64,000 nt of DNA, from positions 15,651 to 79,650 of the forward strand of contig CAJUTL010000011.1 of assembly GCA_910589395.1 (NCBI GenBank), in the 5' to 3' direction. The translations under genes and the position numbers were made by a program. The DNA is from an uncultured Oscillospiraceae bacterium. GTDB taxonomy: Bacteria > Bacillota_A > Clostridia > Oscillospirales > Acutalibacteraceae. The notes beneath the pieces are model-generated. The model was given only the letters and a program-made list of their open reading frames with translations, was not told the DNA's origin and did no database searches. Position 1 is the stretch's first letter, and every line of letters begins with the position of its first letter. This document shows, piece by piece, positions 57,145 through 64,000 of the stretch.

Positions 57145-60100
57145 CTAACTGCCAAGCTCTGAAGCCTCCATGGCGCTGAGGATATCGGAAAGCGCGTCCA
57201 GGGGCGTTTGCGTGCCGATTTTTACACTGATATAGGGGCGGCTTCCCGCGCTGAGCATCACTCTGCCGTTCATGGCCCGGATCAGCTTGCCCACCTGCTC
57301 CAGGTCGAATTCCTTTTTATAAAGGAACAGGGCGTCTCCCTGCTGCTTGATTTCCGAAAGCCCCAGCTGAGAGGCGGTGTTTCGAAGCAGCGCTACGTCC
57401 AGCAGGCCCTTTACGGAAGCGGGCGGCTCTCCAAACCGGTCGATCAGCTCGTCCGTAACGTCCATAGCGTCCTCCGCGTTTCGGATCTCGGCAATGCGCC
57501 GGTATACATCCAGCCGCAGGTTGGTGCTGCTGATATAGTCCTCCGGAATATGGGCCTGTATCTGCATATCCACAAGGCAGCCCTCGTCCACCGGGCGAAC
57601 GGCTTCCTCGCCTTTCATCAGGCTCACCGCTTCTCCCAGCAGCTTGATATACAGGTCATAGCCCACTGTTTCCATATGCCCGTGCTGTTCGCCGCCCAGA
57701 ATATTTCCCGCGCCGCGAATTTCAAGATCCCGCATGGCGATCTTGAAGCCGGAGCCGAATTCCGTGAATTCCCGTATGGCGGAAAGCCGCTTCTGGGCGA
57801 TCTCCGTCAGCACCTTATTGGGGGCATAGGTCAGGTAGGCATAGGCCCGGCGGTTGCTGCGCCCGACCCGGCCCCGCAGCTGGTGCAGCTGTGAAAGCCC
57901 CATGCGGTCGGCGTTTTCTATGATCAGCGTATTGGCCGAAGGCACGTCCACCCCTGTTTCAATGATGGTGGTACAGACCAGAATATCGATCTCGTGGTCC
58001 AAAAGCTGCCGCCAGATCTCTGAAAGCTCTTCCTCGTTCATTTTTCCGTGTCCAACGCCTACCCGGGCCTCGGGAATACTTTGCTGGATCCGGGCGGCCA
58101 CCCGGGCGATGGAGGCCACATCATTGTGCAGGTAATATACCTGCCCGCCCCGGCGCAGCTCCCTCCGAATAGCGTCATACAGCACGCCGGTGTCGTATTC
58201 CAGCACATAGGTCTGTACCGGGTGCCGGTCTAAGGGCGCTTCTTCGATCACCGACATATCCCGAATGCCGGAGAGGGCCATGTTCAGCGTGCGGGGAATG
58301 GGGGTGGCGGAAAGGGTGAGCACATCGGCGCATTTGCACAGGGATTTCAGCCGCTCCTTCTGCGCCACGCCGAAGCGCTGCTCTTCATCGATAATGACCA
58401 GGCCCAAGTCGTGAAAGGCCACGTCCTTTGATACCAGCCGGTGGGTGCCCACAATGATATCGATGCCGCCTCGCTTTACCTTTTTCAGGATCTCCTCCTG
58501 CTGCTTGGGGGTGCGGAAACGGGAAAGCAGCTCCACGTCTACAGGGAAGCCCTCCATCCGCCGTAGAATGGTCTGATAATGCTGCCAGGCCAGAATGGTG
58601 GTGGGGACTAATATGGCGCACTGCTTTCCGGCGGCGATGCACTTGAAGGCTGCCCGCAGGGCAACCTCTGTTTTACCGAAGCCCACATCGCCGCAGAGCA
58701 GCCGATCCATGGGAACATTCCGTTCCATGTCGTCTTTGATCTCATTGACGCAGCGCAGCTGATCCTCCGTTTCCTCAAACTCGAAATGAGATTCAAAATC
58801 AAACTGCCATTCTCCGTCCGGCGGAAAGGCGTAGCCCTCCTGCTGCATGCGCTGGGCGTAAAGCTGGATCAGATCTTTGGCGATATCCTTTACGGCGGCC
58901 CGCACCTTCGTTTTCTGCCGCTGCCAATCAGTGCCGCCCAGTCTGCTCAGGCGGACATTTGCGTCCTCCCGGGGGCCAATATATTTGGAAACCATGTCCA
59001 GCTGGGTGACGGGAACATACAGGGTGTCGTTTTTCGCGTAGCGCACCTTGATATAGTCCTTGACGATCCCGTTCATTTCCAGCTTGTGGATCCCTTCAAA
59101 CACGCCGATGCCGTGGGCGGAATGTACTACGTAATCTCCGGGAGAAAGCTCGGAGAGGTTGGAGATCTCCTTGCTGTTTTTTTCCCGTTTTGTCTTTTTG
59201 ACCTTTGCCGCCATCAGCCTGCCATGGGTGATCAGGGCAAAAGCGCCGCCGGGCAGGTCAAAGCCTGCGGAAAGTGTTCCCTCCGTGACAGTGACGGTTC
59301 CCCTGGCGGCAGTGGAGGGGGCTTCCAGATAAGAGACGGGAAGCCCGGCCTGCTTCAGATCCTCCACCAGGGATTTTCCGGCTCTGGCGGTGCCGGCCAG
59401 CACCACGCAGGCCCGGCCTTGGGAAAGTAGGGAAGAGAGATCCTCCGCCAAAAGCTGCGTGCCGCCGCCCCAGACAGGAAGCTGACGGGCCGTCATGTTC
59501 AAAAGGGTCCTGGTGGGTACCTCATAGCTGCCCCTGGCAAAAAGATCCAGATATAGGGAAGGGATCTTCTGAGAAACAGATAAAGCGTCCTCCCAGGAAC
59601 CGGTGTAGAGCTCCAGCCCCTTGCAGAGGATCCCCTCCGCCAGATACGCCTTCAGATCCTCCGCCCATTGCCACAAGACGGTGCGCATTCTCTCCTTCAG
59701 CTTGTTGCCCTCTGAAAAGAACAGAAGGCTGTCCTCCGGCGAAAAATAGGAAAAAAGGGTACAGGCTTCCGGATAGATGAGAGTGATAAATTTATCGAGG
59801 GAGCCCAGGTGCAGCCCGTTTCGCAGCTTTTCCGCCTCGCACTGTAAAATTTCTTTTGCTTTCGGCGCGGCTTTCCCCCGCAGAGAAGAAGCGAGCTTTT
59901 CAATTTTAGCGGCCAGCGCAGCCGGATCATCGGGGATCACCTCCACGCAGGGGGCCAGCGTTACCGTGTCCACCGGATCGGTGCGGCGCTGTGTTGCGGT
60001 GTCAAAATAGGAGATGGAGTCGATCTCGTCTCCCCAGAACTCCACCCGCACTGGGCTTTGACTGCCGGGAGAAAAAAAGTCCACAATGCCGCCCCGGCGG

Positions 60101-60618
60101 CTGAACTGGCCTGGGCCCTCGATCTGTTCCTCTCTGACGTAGCCGCAGGCGACCAAGGCGGACAACAGCTCTTCAATTTCAGTTTCCTTGCCCGCTTCCA
60201 GGTGAAACAGGCGCTTTTCTAGCTCCTCCGGACCCATGGTATACTGCAGCGCCGCGTCGATACAGGCCACTACGCAGTCGCAGGAGCCGCTCAGGAGCCT
60301 TGTCAACGCTTCCAGTCGCAGCCGTTCGTATTCGTGAGAGGTTCCGGCGGCGTCCCGAAAGCCGAAATCTCGGAACGGGAAAAAAACAGGGCTTCTTCCC
60401 AGTGCCTGCAAGTCCTCGCAGAAGCGCTGAGCTTCCGCCTCGTCGGCGGCCAAAATCAGGGCCTTTTTCCCGGTTTCCTCGCAAAGCGTGCTGATCACGC
60501 AGCATTTATGGATCCCGGAAAGCCCGGTAACGGCTCCGGGGAAAGCGTTTTCCTTTACCGCCCGGGACAGGGCGGCATATTCTGGCCATTGCTTCAGCCC
60601 ATTGCTGATCAGTTTCAT
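57145..60618 (-). CDS. mfd: Transcription-repair coupling factor
   Basis: A 1157-residue Mfd, which removes stalled RNA polymerase and recruits UvrAB. The UvrB-like N-terminal module is at ~1-350. The RNA-polymerase-interaction (CarD-like) domain is at ~485-560 (LSPGDYVVHSAHGIGVFEGIHKLE). The SF2 translocase is at ~580-960: Walker A GDVGFGKTEVALRAAF, DEEQ box IIDEEQRFG, LSATPIPRTLNMAL, and QLRGRVGRSNRRAYAYL. A TRCF C-terminal domain ends the protein. The stop codon lies within a TTGTTAG microrepeat (57127-57149), so the last residues may be replaced. It follows pth by 67 bp, the usual pth-mfd order. Confidence 0.97.
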   Translation of the reverse strand: MKLISNGLKQWPEYAALSRAVKENAFPGAVTGLSGIHKCCVISTLCEETGKKALILAADEAEAQRFCEDLQALGRSPVFFPFRDFGFRDAAGTSHEYERLRLEALTRLLSGSCDCVVACIDAALQYTMGPEELEKRLFHLEAGKETEIEELLSALVACGYVREEQIEGPGQFSRRGGIVDFFSPGSQSPVRVEFWGDEIDSISYFDTATQRRTDPVDTVTLAPCVEVIPDDPAALAAKIEKLASSLRGKAAPKAKEILQCEAEKLRNGLHLGSLDKFITLIYPEACTLFSYFSPEDSLLFFSEGNKLKERMRTVLWQWAEDLKAYLAEGILCKGLELYTGSWEDALSVSQKIPSLYLDLFARGSYEVPTRTLLNMTARQLPVWGGGTQLLAEDLSSLLSQGRACVVLAGTARAGKSLVEDLKQAGLPVSYLEAPSTAARGTVTVTEGTLSAGFDLPGGAFALITHGRLMAAKVKKTKREKNSKEISNLSELSPGDYVVHSAHGIGVFEGIHKLEMNGIVKDYIKVRYAKNDTLYVPVTQLDMVSKYIGPREDANVRLSRLGGTDWQRQKTKVRAAVKDIAKDLIQLYAQRMQQEGYAFPPDGEWQFDFESHFEFEETEDQLRCVNEIKDDMERNVPMDRLLCGDVGFGKTEVALRAAFKCIAAGKQCAILVPTTILAWQHYQTILRRMEGFPVDVELLSRFRTPKQQEEILKKVKRGGIDIIVGTHRLVSKDVAFHDLGLVIIDEEQRFGVAQKERLKSLCKCADVLTLSATPIPRTLNMALSGIRDMSVIEEAPLDRHPVQTYVLEYDTGVLYDAIRRELRRGGQVYYLHNDVASIARVAARIQQSIPEARVGVGHGKMNEEELSEIWRQLLDHEIDILVCTTIIETGVDVPSANTLIIENADRMGLSQLHQLRGRVGRSNRRAYAYLTYAPNKVLTEIAQKRLSAIREFTEFGSGFKIAMRDLEIRGAGNILGGEQHGHMETVGYDLYIKLLGEAVSLMKGEEAVRPVDEGCLVDMQIQAHIPEDYISSTNLRLDVYRRIAEIRNAEDAMDVTDELIDRFGEPPASVKGLLDVALLRNTASQLGLSEIKQQGDALFLYKKEFDLEQVGKLIRAMNGRVMLSAGSRPYISVKIGTQTPLDALSDILSAMEASELGS

Positions 60619-60685
60619 AGGCGATGGCAGTTCCTTTCAAAATTCAGGTATCTATGTTCGGCAGATCATAAAGAAGCTTCGGCTC

Positions 60686-61294
60686 TCAATTATAAAGGTT
60701 CATCGCCCGGTCCAGCTCGCCGTTTAAGATCAGCTCTGCCGCGGCCGCGGCGTTGTCCAGAGCGGGAGACAGCTCCTTCAGCTCCTGAGAGGTGAACCTG
60801 GAAAGCACCCAGTCCGCCAGATCATAATCGGGGTGCGGTTTTTGTCCCACTCCCAGCTTGATTCTGGGAAACTGATCAGAGCCGGAGAGATAAATGATAT
60901 TCTTCATGCCGTTGTGCCCGCCGTCGCTGCCCTTCCTGCGGATCCGCAGCTTCCCGGGGGAAAGGTTGATATCGTCAAACAGGATCAGGACCTGCTCCGG
61001 TGTCAGCTTGTAAAAGCTCATGGCCTCCTGTACGGATTGCCCGCTGAGGTTCATAAAGGTAGTGGGCTTTAACAGCAGCACCCGTTTCCCGGAAAGGACG
61101 CCTTCCCCGATCAGCCCCTTATATTTGATACGCTTGATCTCAGTGTGAGCTTTCTCCGCAATGCGGTCCAAGGCCATAAAGCCGGCATTGTGCCTGGTGT
61201 TTTCATATTGCCTGCCGGGGTTTCCCAGACCGACGATCATAAATTCCACAGAGCCTCCCGAACGGGGACGATTTTTTTTTATAAAATCCAGCAT
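60686..61294 (-). CDS. pth: Peptidyl-tRNA hydrolase
   Basis: A 202-residue Pth, which frees tRNA from dropped-off peptidyl-tRNA. Core motifs: MIVGLGNPGRQYENTRHNAGFMALD (with the catalytic His in RHNAGF), LLLKPTTFMNLSGQSV, ILFDDINLSPGKLRIRRKGSDGGHNGMKNI. The start is chosen at the ATG at 61294, which leaves a short basic extension (MLDFIKKNRPRSGGSVE) before the first strand; an internal ATG at the strand itself would give the minimal form. A GGAAGGCGG site lies upstream. Confidence 0.95.
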   Translation of the reverse strand: MLDFIKKNRPRSGGSVEFMIVGLGNPGRQYENTRHNAGFMALDRIAEKAHTEIKRIKYKGLIGEGVLSGKRVLLLKPTTFMNLSGQSVQEAMSFYKLTPEQVLILFDDINLSPGKLRIRRKGSDGGHNGMKNIIYLSGSDQFPRIKLGVGQKPHPDYDLADWVLSRFTSQELKELSPALDNAAAAAELILNGELDRAMNLYN

Positions 61295-61401
61295 AGCTTT
61301 TCCGCCTTCCCAAAACAAGTACGCTTACTCTTCAGAACACAAAGACAGGGCGGGAAGGAGGCTCCTGCCCGCCGGGGTTCTCAAGGAATGGTCTATATGT
61401 T

Positions 61402-61430
61402 ATTATGCCAGCAGCGGTTTGTTTTTTCAA
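61402..61430 (-). promoter_or_regulatory. pth-mfd promoter
   Basis: Minus strand TTGAAA (61430-61425), 17-bp spacer, CATAAT (61407-61402). The ~100-nt leader contains a near-perfect palindrome GGCGGGaAGGAG/CTCCTgCCCGCC (61349-61373). The rest of 61295-61665 shows no gene. Confidence 0.6.
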
Positions 61431-61541
61431 GCGGTATTTTGCCGGTTTTTGCGTGGGACGGGCAGAGAAACCGGGGATTCGCGATTTTTGCAAAAAAAAT
61501 TTGAAAAATTCTTTGAATTCCCTATGGAATTTTTCGGAAGA

Positions 61542-61553
61542 GTTTGGTATAAT
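61542..61553 (+). promoter_or_regulatory. Extended -10 promoter of ppdK
   Basis: TGGTATAAT (TGnTATAAT, ending at 61553) with no good -35 element; about 110 nt of leader to the ATG. Confidence 0.55.
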
Positions 61554-61665
61554 TTTCTAAAGATACCGTGCGGACAAGCCGAAGAGCTTTCCGAACGGCA
61601 TGTTTTGCTGTCACCCGGAGGCCAGTTCATCTGTCCGGTTGAACACTTTTAGGAGGTAGATACCA

Positions 61666-64000
61666 ATGAGCCACAAGTACGTTTACCTGTTCAGCGAAGG
61701 CGATGCGTCCATGCGGGAGCTTCTTGGCGGCAAGGGCGCGAACCTTGCGGAAATGACCAAGATCGGCTTGCCCGTTCCCCAGGGCTTCACCATCAGCACC
61801 GAGGCCTGCACTCAGTACTATGAGGACGGCCGGAAGATCAACGACGAGATCCAGGCCCAGATCATGGAGTATGTGGGAAAAATGGAGGAGATCACCGGAA
61901 AGAAGTTCGGTGATAAGACCAATCCTCTGCTGGTTTCCGTTCGTTCCGGCGCCCGCGCTTCCATGCCCGGCATGATGGACACCATTCTGAACCTGGGCCT
62001 CAATGAGGAAGTGGTGCAGGTCATGGCGGAGCAGTCCAACAATCCCCGCTGGGCCTATGACTGCTACAGAAGATTTATCCAGATGTATTCCGATGTGGTT
62101 ATGGAAGTGGGCAAGAAGTATTTTGAGCAGCTCATCGATGAGATGAAGGAAAAGAAGGGCGTCACTCAGGATACCGAGCTGACCGCCGAGGATCTGAAGG
62201 AGCTGGCAAACCAGTTCAAGGCCGAATACAAGAACAAGATCGGTGAGGATTTCCCCACGGATCCCGTAGAGCAGCTGATGGGCGCCGTCAAGGCCGTGTT
62301 CCGTTCCTGGGACAACCCCCGCGCCAACGTGTACCGCATGATGAACGAGATCCCCTATTCCTGGGGTACCGCCGTCAACGTGCAGATGATGGCGTTCGGC
62401 AACATGGGTGATGACTGCGGCACCGGCGTGGCCTTCACCCGCGATCCCGCCACCGGCGAAAAGAAGCTGATGGGCGAGTTCCTGACCAATGCCCAGGGCG
62501 AAGACGTTGTGGCCGGCGTGCGTACTCCTATGCCTATTGCACAGATGGCCGAGAAGTTCCCGGAGGCGTTTGCTCAGTTCCAGGCCGTCTGCAAGACCCT
62601 GGAGGATCATTATCACGACATGCAGGATATGGAGTTTACCGTGGAGCACGGCAAGCTGTACATGCTGCAGACCAGAAACGGCAAGCGCACCGCCACCGCC
62701 GCCATCAAGATCGCCTGCGATCTGATCGACGAGGGCATGAAGACCGAGGAGGACGCGCTGCTGATGATCGATCCCAAGCAGCTGGACGCTTTGCTGCACC
62801 CGCAGTTTGATCCGGCCGCTTTGAAGGCCGCCACTCCCGTGGCCAGCGCTTTGGCCGCTTCTCCCGGAGCCGCCTGCGGCAAGATCGTCTTTACCGCAGA
62901 GGACGCCGTGGAGCAGGGCCAGAAGGGGGAGAAGGTCGTTCTGGTTCGCCTGGAGACCTCTCCCGAGGATATTGAGGGCATGCACTACTCTCAGGGTATT
63001 CTCACCGTGCGCGGCGGCATGACCAGCCACGCGGCTGTGGTTGCCCGCGGCATGGGCACCTGCTGTGTTTCCGGCTGCGGCGCCATCAAGATGGACGAAG
63101 CCAACAAGAAGTTCGAATTGAACGGCCGCACCTATCATGAGGGAGATTACATTTCTCTCGACGGCACCACCGGTAACATTTACGGCGAGGCGATCCCCAC
63201 CGTGCCCGCTTCCACCACCGGCGGCTATTTCGGCCGGATCATGGAGCTCTCCGACAAGTACCGCCAGCTGGAGGTACGCACCAATGCCGATACCCCCAAG
63301 GACGCCCAGCAGGCTGTGACCTTCGGCGCTCAGGGCATTGGCTTGTGCCGTACCGAGCACATGTTCTTTGATCCCGACCGTATCGCCGCGATCCGCGAGA
63401 TGATCTGCTCCGATACCGTGGAGCAGCGCAAGGCCGCTCTTGCCAAGCTGGAGCCCATGCAGCAGGGAGACTTTGAGAAGCTGTACGAGGCCCTGGAGGG
63501 CAAGCATGTCAATATCCGCTTCCTGGATCCGCCTCTGCATGAGTTCGTTCCCACCGAGGAAAAGGATATCGAGGCGCTGGCAAAAACTCAGGGCAAGACC
63601 GTGGAGGATATCAAGGCCATCATTTCCTCTCTCCATGAGTTCAATCCCATGATGGGCCATCGTGGCTGCCGTCTGGCCGTCACCTATCCTGAGATCGCGG
63701 AAATGCAGACCGAGGCCGTCATCAAGGCCGCCATCAATGTGAACAAGGCTCATCCCGATTGGCACATCGTGCCCGAGATCATGATCCCGCTGGTAGGTGA
63801 GGTCAAGGAGCTGAAGTTCGTTAAGAAGACAGTGGTTGAAACCGCCGACCGTATCATCGCCGAGGCCGGTTCCGACCTGAAGTACAAGGTAGGTACCATG
63901 ATTGAGATCCCCCGCGCCGCTCTTACCGCCGACAAGATCGCGGAAGAGGCCGAGTTCTTCTCCTTCGGCACCAACGACCTGACCCAGATGACCTTCGGCT
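61666..64000 (+). CDS. ppdK: Pyruvate, phosphate dikinase (3' end beyond window)
   Basis: The first 778 codons of PPDK, which interconverts pyruvate + ATP + Pi and PEP + AMP + PPi. The N-terminal ATP-grasp domain begins MSHKYVYLFSEGDASMRELLGGKGANLAEM and includes VRSGARASMPGMMDTILNLG. The phosphohistidine is His455 in GGMTSHAAVVARGMGTC, the same number as in the Clostridium symbiosum enzyme. The C-terminal PEP/pyruvate barrel follows (GIGLCRTEHMFF, FLDPPLHEFVP, MMGHRGCRL) and is cut in SFGTNDLTQMTFG. About 100 residues are missing. AGGAGGT lies 8 nt before the ATG. Codon use is strongly biased, as in nifJ, which suggests high expression. In gut Clostridia it usually runs toward ATP from PEP. 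Confidence 0.97.
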   Translation, partial: MSHKYVYLFSEGDASMRELLGGKGANLAEMTKIGLPVPQGFTISTEACTQYYEDGRKINDEIQAQIMEYVGKMEEITGKKFGDKTNPLLVSVRSGARASMPGMMDTILNLGLNEEVVQVMAEQSNNPRWAYDCYRRFIQMYSDVVMEVGKKYFEQLIDEMKEKKGVTQDTELTAEDLKELANQFKAEYKNKIGEDFPTDPVEQLMGAVKAVFRSWDNPRANVYRMMNEIPYSWGTAVNVQMMAFGNMGDDCGTGVAFTRDPATGEKKLMGEFLTNAQGEDVVAGVRTPMPIAQMAEKFPEAFAQFQAVCKTLEDHYHDMQDMEFTVEHGKLYMLQTRNGKRTATAAIKIACDLIDEGMKTEEDALLMIDPKQLDALLHPQFDPAALKAATPVASALAASPGAACGKIVFTAEDAVEQGQKGEKVVLVRLETSPEDIEGMHYSQGILTVRGGMTSHAAVVARGMGTCCVSGCGAIKMDEANKKFELNGRTYHEGDYISLDGTTGNIYGEAIPTVPASTTGGYFGRIMELSDKYRQLEVRTNADTPKDAQQAVTFGAQGIGLCRTEHMFFDPDRIAAIREMICSDTVEQRKAALAKLEPMQQGDFEKLYEALEGKHVNIRFLDPPLHEFVPTEEKDIEALAKTQGKTVEDIKAIISSLHEFNPMMGHRGCRLAVTYPEIAEMQTEAVIKAAINVNKAHPDWHIVPEIMIPLVGEVKELKFVKKTVVETADRIIAEAGSDLKYKVGTMIEIPRAALTADKIAEEAEFFSFGTNDLTQMTFG

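Noticed and set aside
61627..63765. A 712-codon minus-strand frame at the window's end
   Set aside because: It lies opposite ppdK, whose own plus-strand frame is open to the window edge and carries all PPDK motifs.

Overview
The window looks like chromosome of an anaerobic, endospore-forming Bacillota of class Clostridia, probably a gut Oscillospirales/Ruminococcaceae-type organism. The evidence is gene content: spmA-spmB, sigG, an alpha/beta-type SASP and a YlmC/YmxH protein (sporulation); pyruvate:ferredoxin oxidoreductase, rubredoxin, PduL, pyruvate phosphate dikinase and a rotary V/A-type ATPase (fermentative anaerobe); and many textbook sigma-A promoters with 17-bp spacers. The genus assignment is inference. 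I see no prophage, insertion sequence, CRISPR array or rRNA; one tRNA (Leu-CAA) is present.

Layout. 1-5.4 kb: tRNA-Leu, an HD-domain protein and a PepV-type dipeptidase on the minus strand, then spmA-spmB, an acetyltransferase and a flippase-like membrane protein. 5.8-8.9 kb: family-4 uracil-DNA glycosylase, pduL, a small membrane protein and an AraC/GyrI-like regulator. 9.3-14.6 kb: CIRCE-controlled hrcA-grpE-dnaK-dnaJ, then a SASP gene. 14.7-22.6 kb (minus): endonuclease IV, then a seven-gene run (CBS/CNNM protein, MATE exporter, MazG-like, RlmD-type methyltransferase, YdcF-like, GDPD, MmcQ/YjbR). 22.9-26.4 kb: nifJ. 27.1-31.1 kb: flavin reductase, cca, a SEC-C protein followed by an odd triplication, and sigG. 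31.2-36.9 kb: two paralogous lipoproteins, ppa, ylmC, rpsB-tsf and an AT-rich SurA-like protein. 37-39.6 kb (minus): feoA-feoB plus a 56-residue Cys-rich FeoB partner. 39.8-45.9 kb: M23 peptidase, pnuC with an attenuator-like leader, a frameshifted PNPOx-family gene, a sugar-phosphate isomerase-like gene, two coupled GNATs and an AT-rich membrane protein. 46-54.9 kb (minus): rubredoxin and a complete nine-gene V/A-ATPase operon whose c-ring subunit carries the Na+-site residues. 55-61.3 kb (minus): PrsA/SurA-like lipoprotein, SRPBCC protein, pth-mfd. 61.7 kb to the end: the first 778 codons of ppdK.

Metabolically, PPDK, PFOR and PduL outline PEP/pyruvate to acetyl-CoA to acyl-phosphate. Pyrophosphatase removes PPi, and the probable Na+-ATPase couples ATP to an ion gradient.

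The most unusual content is not a protein system but a family of composite intergenic repeat islands. There are eight copies of a ~90-120 bp hairpin element, and at least three different core modules share the same short AT-rich boundary motif. Short TTGTTAG microrepeats also begin at the stop codons of dnaJ, tsf and mfd. Other points to check are a canonical A AAA AAC slippery heptamer exactly where a PNPOx-family gene changes frame, a 3 x 51-bp repeat that re-encodes the end of a SEC-C motif after its stop codon, and a terminator-type leader on pnuC. I found no clear, previously undescribed multi-gene system.
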